DNA of 64,000 nucleotides from Alistipes sp. (lineage in GTDB: Bacteria > Bacteroidota > Bacteroidia > Bacteroidales > Rikenellaceae): assembly GCA_020026375.1 (NCBI GenBank), contig JAHHQN010000001.1, positions 124,001-188,000 on the forward strand, written 5' to 3'. The position numbers and the translations under genes are program-made. Shown piece after piece: positions 25,718 through 33,832 of this stretch (positions are counted from its first letter, which is position 1; every line of letters begins with the position of its first letter). A model generated the notes under the pieces. The model saw nothing but the letters and a program-made list of their open reading frames with translations. It did no database searches and was not told where the DNA came from.

Positions 25718-27037
25718 ATGGCAGTATTTAGAGTCGAAGGCGGACACCGCCTCAGTGGAAGCATCACTCCGCAGGGTGCCAAGAACGAAGCCCTGCAGAT
25801 TATATGTGCCACACTGCTCACTCCGGAACGTGTGGTCATTCACAACATACCGCAGATTCTCGATGTCATGCAGCTCATCGAGCTGTTGAGAAAGATGGGC
25901 GTGAAGGTCGAGCGGCTCGACGACGACAGCTATTCGTTCGAGGCACGCGACATCGATTTCGACTACATACGGAGCGAGGACTACCGCCAGCGCTGCACCC
26001 GTCTGCGCGGCTCGGTAATGCTCATCGGCCCCATGCTGGCGCGTTTCGGCGTGGGCTATATCCCCAAGCCCGGCGGTGACAAAATCGGCCGCCGCCGTCT
26101 CGACACCCACTTCCTCGGATTCCAGAAGCTCGGTGCCAAGTTCAATTTCGACATCGCCGACTCGTTCTTCATGGTCGAGGGCAAGCCCCTCAAAGGCACC
26201 TACATGCTCCTCGACGAAGCCTCGGTGACCGGCACGGCCAACATCGTGATGGCCGCCGTGATGGCCAAAGGCCGCACCACCATATATAATGCCGCCTGCG
26301 AACCCTATCTCCAGCAGCTGTGCAAGATGCTCAACCGCATGGGCGCACGCATCTCGGGCATCGCCTCCAACCTGCTCACCATCGACGGTGTGGAATCGCT
26401 CGGAGGCACCAGCCACACCCTGCTGCCCGACATGATCGAGGTGGGCAGTTTCATCGGCATGGCCGCCATGAACCAGTCGGAGCTGACCATCAAGAATGTG
26501 TCGTTCGAGAATCTGGGCATCATACCGGCACAGTTCGCCCGCATGGGTATCCGCTTCGAGCAGCGCGGCGACGACATCTATATCCCCCAGCAGGACCATT
26601 ACAGCATCGACACCTTCCTCGACGGCTCGATCATGACCATCGCCGACGCACCGTGGCCGGGACTCACCCCCGACCTGTTGTCCATCTTCCTGGTGGTGGC
26701 CACCCAGGCCAAAGGTGCCGTGCTGATTCACCAGAAGATGTTCGAGAGCCGTCTGTTCTTCGTCGACAAACTCATCGACATGGGCGCACAGATTATCCTC
26801 TGTGACCCCCACCGCGCCACGGTCATCGGCCACGACCACCGCATACGTCTGCGCGCCACACGCATGTCGTCGCCCGACATACGCGCCGGTGTGGCTCTGC
26901 TCATCGCCGCCATGTCGGCCGAAGGAGTGTCGACCATACAGAACATCGACCAGATTGACCGCGGCTACAAGTTCATCGACCAGCGTCTCAACGCACTGGG
27001 TGCCCACATCACCCGTGTGGAGGACGACTGCAAATAG
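25718..27037 (+). CDS. murA: MurA, UDP-N-acetylglucosamine enolpyruvyl transferase with Asp in place of the catalytic-loop Cys
   Basis: The 439-aa enzyme transfers enolpyruvate from PEP to UDP-GlcNAc, the first committed step of peptidoglycan synthesis. The inverted alpha/beta barrel motifs are present: GSITPQGAKNEAL (Lys22-Asn23), LRGSVMLIGPMLARFG, and the active-site loop. That loop reads PKPGGDKIGRR: Asp121 sits where E. coli MurA has Cys115, the residue alkylated by fosfomycin. Asp-type MurA enzymes (as in mycobacteria and Chlamydia) are intrinsically fosfomycin-resistant. The open frame extends upstream to 25442, but the family N-terminus (MAVFRVEGGHRLSG) and the promoter at 25619 support the ATG at 25718. 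tdk follows after 36 nt. Confidence 0.95.
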   Translation: MAVFRVEGGHRLSGSITPQGAKNEALQIICATLLTPERVVIHNIPQILDVMQLIELLRKMGVKVERLDDDSYSFEARDIDFDYIRSEDYRQRCTRLRGSVMLIGPMLARFGVGYIPKPGGDKIGRRRLDTHFLGFQKLGAKFNFDIADSFFMVEGKPLKGTYMLLDEASVTGTANIVMAAVMAKGRTTIYNAACEPYLQQLCKMLNRMGARISGIASNLLTIDGVESLGGTSHTLLPDMIEVGSFIGMAAMNQSELTIKNVSFENLGIIPAQFARMGIRFEQRGDDIYIPQQDHYSIDTFLDGSIMTIADAPWPGLTPDLLSIFLVVATQAKGAVLIHQKMFESRLFFVDKLIDMGAQIILCDPHRATVIGHDHRIRLRATRMSSPDIRAGVALLIAAMSAEGVSTIQNIDQIDRGYKFIDQRLNALGAHITRVEDDCK

Positions 27038-27073
27038 TCCCCACGACCTGAAAAATTATAGAAGAAAAGAAAT

Positions 27074-27646
27074 ATGTTTTTGGAAAATGCCAGCCGTAAG
27101 GGTTGGATAGAAGTAATCTGCGGTTCGATGTTCTCGGGCAAGACCGAGGAGTTGATACGCCGAATGAAGCGGGCGCAGTTCGCCCACCTGAAAGTCGAGA
27201 TTTTCAAACCGCGCATCGATGTGCGCTACTCCGAGAAGGAGGTGGTCTCGCACGATGCCAACGCCATACGTTCGACCCCGGTCGACTCCCCCCAAAATAT
27301 CCTGCTCCTCTCGTCGGAGGTCGATGTGGTGGGTATCGACGAGGCACAGTTCTTCGACGAGAGCATCGTCGAGGTGTGCCGCGAGCTGGCCGACAGCGGT
27401 GTGAGGGTCATCGTGGCCGGTCTCGACATGGACTACACGGGCAAACCCTTCGGCCCCATGCCTGCACTGATGGCCACCGCCGAATATGTGACCAAGGTAC
27501 ACGCCATCTGTGTGCGCTGCGGCAACATCGCCCACCACTCCCACCGTCTGACCAGCGACGACAAGCAGGTGATGCTCGGTGCGCAGGACACCTACGAACC
27601 CATCTGCCGCCACTGCTTCCACGAACTGATGAAGGAGCGCCAATAA
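27074..27646 (+). CDS. tdk: Thymidine kinase, type II
   Basis: The 190-aa enzyme phosphorylates thymidine and deoxyuridine for nucleotide salvage. Walker A GSMFSGKTEEL lies at 17-27, the DEAQFFD Walker B/catalytic Glu motif near 88-94, and the lasso/zinc domain has four cysteines as CVRC and CRHC. VIVAGLDMDYTGKPFG is the conserved nucleoside-binding region. Length and motifs are those of the human TK1-like family. It probably shares the murA transcript (36-nt gap) and ends in a terminator at 27676. Confidence 0.95.
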   Translation: MFLENASRKGWIEVICGSMFSGKTEELIRRMKRAQFAHLKVEIFKPRIDVRYSEKEVVSHDANAIRSTPVDSPQNILLLSSEVDVVGIDEAQFFDESIVEVCRELADSGVRVIVAGLDMDYTGKPFGPMPALMATAEYVTKVHAICVRCGNIAHHSHRLTSDDKQVMLGAQDTYEPICRHCFHELMKERQ

Positions 27647-27675
27647 CAGGCTCCTCCCCGTCTTCAGACACAAAG

Positions 27676-27708
27676 AGGCCGACCCCCACACCGGGAGTCG
27701 GCCTTTTT
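27676..27708. terminator. Terminator between tdk and a convergent gene
   Basis: AGGCCGAC and GTCGGCCT form a stem, with one internal mismatch further in, followed by TTTTT; it sits between convergent genes. Confidence 0.75.
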
Positions 27709-27731
27709 CGGGTCTGTCCGTTCGCCACTCT

Positions 27732-28424
27732 CTACTTCGCGGCCTTGAGCGCGTCGATGAACCCCGGCCACAACAGCCACAGATTCTCGGTCTGCAACCA
27801 CAGCTCGCGCGCCTGCGCCTCGTCGGAGGGGTGTTCGCTCTCGATGCTGCGCACATAGGCCTCGTCGGCCGGGTGGTCGTCGCGCGTGAACTCCTCGAAA
27901 TAGGCGGGATAGCGGCGTTCGAAACGACGCAGCTCACCCTCGGGCAGTTTGCCGTCGCGTTTGAATCCGGCCCACAGCAGCAACAGTATACGGCTGGCAT
28001 ATTTGTCCGACACATCGTTAATCACCTCGTCGAAGAGTTCCGTCTCGTCGAGGGCCATATAGTCGAAGGCCAGGAGTTCGCTGGCCAGCAGATGGTCTTC
28101 GGGGTCGCACTCCAGCAGCATCTCGAGCAGGGCGGCCGACATCTCGAAATCATTGATCAGGAAATGGTCGATGGCCGAGGCGTGCAGCACCTCCATGGCG
28201 GCACGCGAGTTGGCGTGGTTCCACTCCAGAATGACATCTTCGTCATCGGGCAGAATCTCAGCCAGCAGCTGGAATGCCTGGAAACGCATCTCGCAGGCAG
28301 CGGCCACGTCCCCTTCGCTCTGCAGGCGGCGCGAGTCGGCAAGGGTTTTCACAAAATCGTATTCGCCATGCCCCACTACTTCGAAGGTCTGGTCGGGAGT
28401 CGGATTAAGATACGCTTTTTGCAT
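27732..28424 (-). CDS. Acidic helical (TPR-like) protein downstream of cstA, unknown function
   Basis: The 230-aa soluble product is strongly acidic and helical, with repeated Leu/Ala-rich helix pairs (AACEMRFQAFQLLAEILPDDEDV, AIDHFLINDFEMSAALLEMLLECDPEDH) that resemble tetratricopeptide repeats. No signal peptide or catalytic motif is visible, and I do not recognise a named family. Its start codon lies inside the end of the cstA gene (20-nt overlap), so the two are translationally coupled. A helper role for the CstA transporter is possible but is only inference from coupling. Confidence 0.7.
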   Translation of the reverse strand: MQKAYLNPTPDQTFEVVGHGEYDFVKTLADSRRLQSEGDVAAACEMRFQAFQLLAEILPDDEDVILEWNHANSRAAMEVLHASAIDHFLINDFEMSAALLEMLLECDPEDHLLASELLAFDYMALDETELFDEVINDVSDKYASRILLLLWAGFKRDGKLPEGELRRFERRYPAYFEEFTRDDHPADEAYVRSIESEHPSDEAQARELWLQTENLWLLWPGFIDALKAAK

Positions 28425-29832
28425 TTTTTCTCAACTTTAAATATATAAGTAAAACAACAAAGAGGGTCACCAGCGCACCCAGCGCATAGGCCGCCGGACG
28501 GTTTTCCATGCCGAGGAACTGTTTCGACACGAAGAGGAACGACGCGCAGACATAGGTCATGAAGACCGCCGGCACCAGGGCAATGATGCGGTGCGCACGG
28601 TTCAGGGTCAGGTAGACCACTATCGACCACAGCACGATGGTGGCCAACGTCTGGTTGGTCCACGCGAAGTAACGCCACACCACGTCGAAATCGACCTGTG
28701 TGATGACATATCCCGCCACGAAGAGCGGAATGCAGATATAGAGTCGCTTCATGCGGCTTTTCTGTTCGAGGTGGAGCATGTCGGCGATAATCAGACGCGC
28801 CGAGCGGAAGGCCGTGTCACCCGAGGTGACGGGGGCAGCCACCACACCCAACACCGCCAGAATGCCGCCCACCATGCCCAGCATGCCGTTGGAAATCTCG
28901 CTCACCGCCCATGCGGCATTGTTGCCGTGGGCAGCCATCTGTGCCGAGAGGCCGTCGGCCCCGTGGAAGAAGGCCATGGCCACCGCCGCCCATATCAGCG
29001 CGATGACCGATTCGGAAATCATGGCACCGTAGAACACCGCGCGGCACTCCTTCTCGTTCTCAACGCAACGCGCCATGAGGGGCGACTGTGTGGCGTGGAA
29101 ACCCGAGATGGCTCCGCAGGCGATGGTGATGCAGAGGGTGGGGAATATCGGCAGCGAACGGGCCGAGGCATGGAAATTGCGGAAGGTATCGAGTTCGGGA
29201 ATGGTGTAGTCGCCCACAAGGAGCGCCCCCATCAGTCCGAGGGCCATCACCACCAGCGCGATGCCGAACAGCGGGTAGACCCTGCCCACAATCTTGTCGA
29301 TGGGGAGCAGTGTGGCCAGAAAGTAGTAGGCCAGAATCACCCACACCCAGGTCTGAGTGGAGATGCCCGGTGTCATCTTGCCCAGCAGTTCGGCGGGGCT
29401 GAGCAGGAAGACCGCCCCCACCAGCACCAGCAGCAGAATGGAGAATACCCTCATGAAGCGGCGCATGTTGTCGCCCAGATAGCGGCCCACCACTTCGGGA
29501 ATGCTCAGTCCGTCGTTACGCACCAGCATCATGCCCGACAGAAAGTCGTGCATCGCACCCATGAAGATGCCGCCGAGGGTAATCCACAGGAAGGCCACCG
29601 GACCGAAACACGCACCCAGAACAGCACCGAAGATGGGTCCCGTACCGGCAATGTTGAGCAGCTGGATAAGGAACACCCTCCAACGCGGAAGGGGAACATA
29701 GTCGACACCGTCATACAGCCTTTTGCAGGGTGTAGCGGCGGCGGAGTCGGCCCTGACCTCTCGCTCCAGAAAGCGGCCGTAGGTGAAATACGCCGCCACA
29801 AGAAGAGCCAAGCAGACTAAAAAGGTAATCAT
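28405..29832 (-). CDS. cstA: CstA-family carbon-starvation transporter
   Basis: The 475-aa polytopic inner-membrane protein matches the shorter CstA type. CstA proteins import pyruvate or peptides during carbon starvation. The N-terminus MITFLVCLALLVAAYFTYGRF begins the first helix; family blocks include GTGPIFGAVLGACFGPVAFLWI and the GAMHDFLSGMM region near 90-110, plus PVTSGDTAFRSARLIIAD near 350. The open frame extends 40 codons upstream, but that part is basic and unlike CstA, and the hydrophobic start at 29832 is preferred. The TPR-like gene overlaps the 3' end by 20 nt. Confidence 0.9.
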   Translation of the reverse strand: MITFLVCLALLVAAYFTYGRFLEREVRADSAAATPCKRLYDGVDYVPLPRWRVFLIQLLNIAGTGPIFGAVLGACFGPVAFLWITLGGIFMGAMHDFLSGMMLVRNDGLSIPEVVGRYLGDNMRRFMRVFSILLLVLVGAVFLLSPAELLGKMTPGISTQTWVWVILAYYFLATLLPIDKIVGRVYPLFGIALVVMALGLMGALLVGDYTIPELDTFRNFHASARSLPIFPTLCITIACGAISGFHATQSPLMARCVENEKECRAVFYGAMISESVIALIWAAVAMAFFHGADGLSAQMAAHGNNAAWAVSEISNGMLGMVGGILAVLGVVAAPVTSGDTAFRSARLIIADMLHLEQKSRMKRLYICIPLFVAGYVITQVDFDVVWRYFAWTNQTLATIVLWSIVVYLTLNRAHRIIALVPAVFMTYVCASFLFVSKQFLGMENRPAAYALGALVTLFVVLLIYLKLRKNAKSVS

Positions 29833-29913
29833 GATTCTGTATTTTAGTATGCGAAGATAGCAACAAAATGTGAAATTTTTAAGAAAAATCTTGCAGAAGG
29901 AAATTTTTTTAGT

Positions 29914-29921
29914 GATATTTG
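29914..29921 (+). promoter_or_regulatory. GATATTTG, near-match -7 box of tRNA-Thr
   Basis: One mismatch from TAnnTTTG, 32 nt before the tRNA 5' end. Confidence 0.35.
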
Positions 29922-29953
29922 CACTCCGAAAGACTACGATAGTCTCGGGCATG

Positions 29954-30026
29954 CCGAAATAGCTCAGTTGGTAGAGCGTTTCACTCGTAATGAAAAGGTC
30001 CCGGGTTCAAGTCCCGGTTTCGGCTC
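29954..30026 (+). tRNA. tRNA-Thr (anticodon CGU)
   Basis: A 73-nt cloverleaf: acceptor GCCGAAA with TTTCGGC, D-arm GCTC/GAGC, anticodon stem TTTCA/TGAAA, and a loop CTCGTAA whose anticodon CGT is at 29987-29989. The T-arm CCGGG/CCCGG encloses TTCAAGT. No 3' CCA is encoded. It reads ACG codons. Confidence 0.97.
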
Positions 30027-30030
30027 ACGA

Positions 30031-30070
30031 AAAAAGCGACAATCCGCAAAGGTTGTCGCTTTTTTGTTTT
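30031..30070. terminator. Terminator of tRNA-Thr
   Basis: AAAAAAGCGACAA pairs with TTGTCGCTTTTTT; A-run and T-run on either side make it usable for the convergent flavin-reductase gene too. Confidence 0.85.
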
Positions 30071-30106
30071 TCCGCCCCTTATGCCGCGGGGAGTGACACC
30101 GCACCC

Positions 30107-30700
30107 CTACTGCTTTTTGGCCGCGGCGCGCTTTTTCTTCTTCTTGCGCACCGACCAGCCGAAATGGCCGATGACCTTGCCCAGCGAGAAGTATTCGCCG
30201 TGGGAGTAGACAATCGGGTGGGCCTTCTCCAGCGCAAAACGTCCCGTATCGGGGTCGATGTAGCGGTCGTCGACCTGCACCCCCACCACCTCGGCCAGGA
30301 ACATGTCGTGGGAGCCCAGCGGCACAATCTGCTTCACACGGCACTCAATGTTCACGGGCGACTCCTCGACAATGGGTGCCGACACCACACTGCCCTTTCG
30401 CGCCGTGAGTCCCATCTCGCGGAACTTGTCGTGGTCGCGTCCCGAGCGCACACCACACCAGTCGGTGGCACGCGCCAGCTCCTCGGTGGTGAGATTGATG
30501 ACAAATTCGCCCGTGCGGCGTATGATATCATAGGAGTGGCGCTCGCGACGCACCGAGATGTAGCACATCGGCGGATTGGTACACACGGTACCCGTCCATG
30601 CCACCGTGAGCAGGTTGTACTCCTCCTCGTTTTCACCGCAACTGACCAACACCGCCGGCAGAGGGTAAATCACCGTGCCGGGTTTCCACGACTCCTTCAT
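30107..30700 (-). CDS. Flavin reductase-like FMN-binding protein (flavoredoxin type)
   Basis: The 197-aa product has the split-barrel flavin reductase fold: PLPAVLVSCG, NLLTVAWTGTVCTNPPMCYISVR (the FMN-contacting strand region), and FVINLTTEELARATDWCG, as in flavoredoxins and NADH:FMN reductases. Such proteins pass electrons from NAD(P)H to flavin; partners are unknown. The C-terminus is odd: a polybasic tail VRKKKKKRAAAKKQ not needed for the fold, possibly for nucleic-acid or membrane-surface contact. The gene is single. Confidence 0.85.
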   Translation of the reverse strand: MKESWKPGTVIYPLPAVLVSCGENEEEYNLLTVAWTGTVCTNPPMCYISVRRERHSYDIIRRTGEFVINLTTEELARATDWCGVRSGRDHDKFREMGLTARKGSVVSAPIVEESPVNIECRVKQIVPLGSHDMFLAEVVGVQVDDRYIDPDTGRFALEKAHPIVYSHGEYFSLGKVIGHFGWSVRKKKKKRAAAKKQ

Positions 30701-30855
30701 TTCCTATAATTCTGATTTTAAGCCATCTTCCCCGACGGGGGAAAATTTTGGCAACATTTCACATACCACGGACACCTTTTTCTGCGTTCTTCTGACAACA
30801 AATATCGCGAGAAAGCCAAATGCCCGACCATGTGACAAAGGTAGAAACTTTTTCA

Positions 30856-30863
30856 TATATTTG
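30856..30863 (+). promoter_or_regulatory. TATATTTG -7 box of the Xer recombinase gene
   Basis: TAnnTTTG ends 4 nt before the ATG at 30868, so the messenger would begin at or next to the start codon. Confidence 0.6.
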
Positions 30864-30867
30864 TGAT

Positions 30868-31791
30868 ATGCTCGACGAATTTATAAGATACATAGAACGC
30901 GAAAAACGCTTCTCGCCCCTCACCGTCCGCAACTACCGCAAGGACATCGAACGCTTCACCGAGTGGGCCGGCAGCAGTTGGGACGACTTCCGTCCCGACC
31001 ACATCACGCGCGACACCGTGCGCCGGTGGATTGTATGGCGCACCGAAACCGGACATATCACCTCGGCATCGATGAACCGCGAGGTATCGACCCTGCGCAC
31101 CCTCTTCCGCTGGCTGCTGGCCACCGGCCGCACACGGTGCGACATCATGAAGGCCATACCCTCGCTGCGCACCTCCAAACGCCTGCCGGCCTTCGTGCCG
31201 GAGAGCCGCATGGAGCAGATTCTGGCCGACGAACGCGAGGAAGACAAGGCCTCGGAGGGCAGCGACCGTGAATTTGAGGAGCATCGCAACTCGCTCATCG
31301 TGCTGATGCTCTACACCCTGGGCATACGTCTGGCCGAGCTGACAGGCATCGACCGCGACGACCTGAGCGACGACTGCCGCCTGCTCAAGGTTCGAGGCAA
31401 GGGCGACAAGGAACGCGTGGTGCCGATAGTGGAGACCACACGCCGCAAAATAATGGATTACCTGACGCTAATTGAACGGCAAAAAATTTGCAATTCAGAC
31501 GAAAAAGCGTTAATTTTAACACGTAAAGGAAAACGAATCTCCCGAAGCACGGTCTACCGCATCGTTCGTCAGGAACTGACCCGCGGAGGGGTGCAGGGCA
31601 AGAAAAGCCCCCATGTGTTGCGACACACGTTTGCCACCCATCTGCTCAACGGAGGCGCCGACATGCGCGAGATACAGGAACTCCTGGGTCACGCGTCGCT
31701 GAAGGCCACCGAGGTCTATACCCACAACAGTATAGCCCGACTGAAGGAGATTTACAGCAAAGCCCACCCCAGAGAAAGAGGTGGGGAGTAA
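30868..31791 (+). CDS. xerC: XerC/XerD-type tyrosine recombinase
   Basis: The 307-aa product has a SAM-like N-terminal core-binding domain (FIRYIEREKRFSPLTVRNYRKDIERF) and a complete catalytic domain: Arg154 in GIRLAEL, Lys in GKGDKER (178-183), His249-x-x-Arg252 in HVLRHTFATH, His275 in LGHASL and nucleophile Tyr284 in TEVYTHNS. Length and housekeeping surroundings point to dimer-resolving XerC or XerD rather than a mobile-element integrase; which of the two cannot be told. A longer frame begins at 30820, but it crosses the promoter box, so the start at 30868 is used. The hibernation factor gene follows after 21 nt. Confidence 0.92.
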   Translation: MLDEFIRYIEREKRFSPLTVRNYRKDIERFTEWAGSSWDDFRPDHITRDTVRRWIVWRTETGHITSASMNREVSTLRTLFRWLLATGRTRCDIMKAIPSLRTSKRLPAFVPESRMEQILADEREEDKASEGSDREFEEHRNSLIVLMLYTLGIRLAELTGIDRDDLSDDCRLLKVRGKGDKERVVPIVETTRRKIMDYLTLIERQKICNSDEKALILTRKGKRISRSTVYRIVRQELTRGGVQGKKSPHVLRHTFATHLLNGGADMREIQELLGHASLKATEVYTHNSIARLKEIYSKAHPRERGGE

Positions 31792-31812
31792 TTAACTTTA
31801 AAACTGTGAGTT

Positions 31813-32109
31813 ATGAACGTTCAGATTCAATCCGTAAAATTCGACGCCGACAAGAGATTGCTCGAATTTGTAGAGGCTAAAATGGCTAAGTTAGATCGTT
31901 TTGCAGAGCGCTCGACAGGTGCTGAGGTGATTCTCAAACTCGATAAAGACCACGAAAAAGGCAACAAAATCGCTACCATCACCCTCCACATGCCCGGTGA
32001 AGACCTGGTGGCCTCCCACCAGTCAAAGAGTTTCGAGGAGTCGGTCGACGAGTCCATCGATGCTCTCAAACACCAGATAGACAAATTCAAGGGTAAGGCC
32101 GACAAGTAA
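31813..32109 (+). CDS. hpf: Ribosome hibernation promoting factor, short form (HPF/RaiA)
   Basis: The 98-aa product has the compact beta-alpha-beta-beta-beta-alpha fold of HPF/YfiA: MNVQIQSVKFDADKRLLEFVEAKMAKLDRF, then AEVILKLDKD and ATITLHMPGEDLVASHQSKSFEESVDESIDALKHQIDKFK. It binds the decoding region of 30S subunits and parks ribosomes in stationary phase. There is no long C-terminal dimerisation domain, so it is the short type. It follows the Xer gene on the same strand; the pairing is common in Bacteroidales. Confidence 0.93.
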   Translation: MNVQIQSVKFDADKRLLEFVEAKMAKLDRFAERSTGAEVILKLDKDHEKGNKIATITLHMPGEDLVASHQSKSFEESVDESIDALKHQIDKFKGKADK

Positions 32110-32144
32110 CCGGCAACTCTCAATCATTTATACTTTTACCTTAT

Positions 32145-32180
32145 CACACGGTCGCCCCTCCGGCGGCCGTGATTTTTTTT
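32145..32180 (+). terminator. Terminator of the xer-hpf operon
   Basis: CACGGTCGCC/GGCGGCCGTG stem with one wobble pair and a short C-rich loop, then eight T. Confidence 0.9.
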
Positions 32181-32201
32181 GCGCATTCCCCGCCAAAGAG
32201 C

Positions 32202-32209
32202 TATCTTTG
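32202..32209 (+). promoter_or_regulatory. TATCTTTG -7 box of the MATE gene
   Basis: TAnnTTTG 45 nt before the GTG start at 32255. It overlaps a TTG at 32207 that opens the longest frame, ruling that TTG out as a start. Confidence 0.6.
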
Positions 32210-32254
32210 CACCCCCGTTATCGGATCCATATACATCAAAAAAACCAAACCATC

Positions 32255-33598
32255 GTGACACAAAAAACCCAATCGCTCCATTTCTCGAACCGCGAGATCA
32301 TCAAAATCACCCTGCCCGTACTGCTGAGCCTCATCATGGAACAGCTCATCGGTATCACCGACACCGCCTATCTGGGACGTGTGGGCGAGGCCGAACTCGG
32401 CGCGTCGGCCATCGCCGGCGTCTTCTACCTGGTCATCTTCATGCTCGGATTCGGATTCAGCATCGGCGCACAGGTCATCATGGCACGCCGCAACGGCGAA
32501 CACCGCTACAAGGACATCGGCCCCGTATTCACACAGGGCAACATCTTCCTGTTCCTCATGGCGGCGTTCTTCTTCCTTGCCACCTCGACATTCGCCCCCC
32601 GTCTGCTGGGACACATCATCGAGTCGGAGAAGGTCTACAACGCCTCGCTGAGCTACCTCAACTGGCGCATCTACGGCTACTTCTTCGCCTTCACGGCCGC
32701 CATGTTCCGCGCCTTCTACGTGGCTACCACCAACACCCGTATCCTCATCAGCAACTCGGTGGTGATGGTGCTGACCAACGTGGTGCTCAACTATGTGCTG
32801 ATTTTCGGCAAACTGGGATTCCCCGCCCTGGGCATCGCCGGTGCGGCCATGGCCTCCTCCATCTCGGAAGCCGTGTCGCTGATCTTCTTCATCGTCTACA
32901 CCAAGCTCAAGACCGACTACAAGGCCTACGACCTGTTCCGCTTCAACACCATCGACCTCAAGCTCCTGCGCAGCATTCTGGGTGTGGCCGTGTGGATCAT
33001 GCTGCAGCAGGGACTGGCCTACCTGAGCTGGTTCTACTTCTTTGTGGAAATCGAACATCTGGGCGAGACTCCGCTGGCCATCACCAACATCGTCAGAAGC
33101 CTCGCCACCTTCCTGTTCATGTTCCTCAGCGCCTTCGCCTCAACGGCCTCGTCGCTGATCAGCAACCTCATCGGTCTGGGCAAACAACACGAAGTGGTGC
33201 CGTTGAGCAACCGCATCGTGGGGCTGTGCTTCCTGTTCATCACACCGCTCGTCCTGCTGCTCGCCCTCTTCCCGCAGCAGGCACTGGCCGTCTACACCAA
33301 CAATCCCGTTCACATCACACAGGGTGTGGCCGTGCTGTGGGTCATGCTCTCGTCGTTCCTGCTCTCCACTCCGGGCGTCATCTACGAGTTCAGCGTGTCG
33401 GGTACGGGCGACACCCGCGCGGCCATGCTGCTGGCGTTGAGTTCCATTGTGGTCTACATGATATACATCTATGTGATGGTGGAGCGTCTCCACGCCGATG
33501 TCATCGTGGCCTGGACCTCCGACCATGTCTACTATCTGGTGCTGATGCTCTCCTATGTCTACCTGCGCACGGGACGCTGGCAACGACTCCGAGTCTGA
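32255..33598 (+). CDS. MATE-family multidrug/toxin exporter
   Basis: The 447-aa inner-membrane protein has twelve predicted helices in two halves: IKITLPVLLSLIMEQLIGITDTAYLGRVGEAELGA opens the first, and RSILGVAVWIMLQQGLAYLSWF the second. This is the MATE signature of Na+/H+-driven efflux pumps for drugs and cationic toxins. Substrates are not predictable. I choose GTG at 32255 (VTQKTQSLHFSNREI): the longer frame begins with a TTG lying inside the promoter box, and the residues between have no MATE similarity. Upstream is the hpf terminator, so it is monocistronic. Confidence 0.9.
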   Translation: MTQKTQSLHFSNREIIKITLPVLLSLIMEQLIGITDTAYLGRVGEAELGASAIAGVFYLVIFMLGFGFSIGAQVIMARRNGEHRYKDIGPVFTQGNIFLFLMAAFFFLATSTFAPRLLGHIIESEKVYNASLSYLNWRIYGYFFAFTAAMFRAFYVATTNTRILISNSVVMVLTNVVLNYVLIFGKLGFPALGIAGAAMASSISEAVSLIFFIVYTKLKTDYKAYDLFRFNTIDLKLLRSILGVAVWIMLQQGLAYLSWFYFFVEIEHLGETPLAITNIVRSLATFLFMFLSAFASTASSLISNLIGLGKQHEVVPLSNRIVGLCFLFITPLVLLLALFPQQALAVYTNNPVHITQGVAVLWVMLSSFLLSTPGVIYEFSVSGTGDTRAAMLLALSSIVVYMIYIYVMVERLHADVIVAWTSDHVYYLVLMLSYVYLRTGRWQRLRV

Positions 33599-33708
33599 CA
33601 ACCACCGACAGAGGGGTCAAGATTTCTGAAAATCATCAAATGATGTCGAAAAAAGTACACAACCCTCGTTTCCGAGTCCCGCGGATAGCCATACTGCCGA
33701 TTTATGCG

Positions 33709-33716
33709 TATCTTTG
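33709..33716 (+). promoter_or_regulatory. TATCTTTG -7 box of the sulfatase gene
   Basis: A TAnnTTTG match 117 nt before the sulfatase start; the leader contains a GGGGAG/CTCCCC hairpin at 33791-33807. Confidence 0.55.
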
Positions 33717-33832
33717 AAACCGCAAAACAAGGAAAGGGGACGTACCTTCACGACAACGCCTCTTACCTCAACCGACTAAAAACAAAAATCGGGGAGACAA
33801 GCTCCCCTCAAAAAACGTCATTAACACCCATT

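Noticed and set aside
30868..31791. Mobile-element integrase
   Set aside because: The tyrosine recombinase has Xer length and housekeeping neighbours, and no attachment sites or cargo genes are visible.
32207..32254. TTG start for the MATE transporter
   Set aside because: The TTG lies inside the TATCTTTG promoter box, so it would not be transcribed as a start.
33704..33832. 43-codon extension of the sulfatase
   Set aside because: Overlaps the promoter box and has no signal peptide; the lipoprotein signal begins at 33833.
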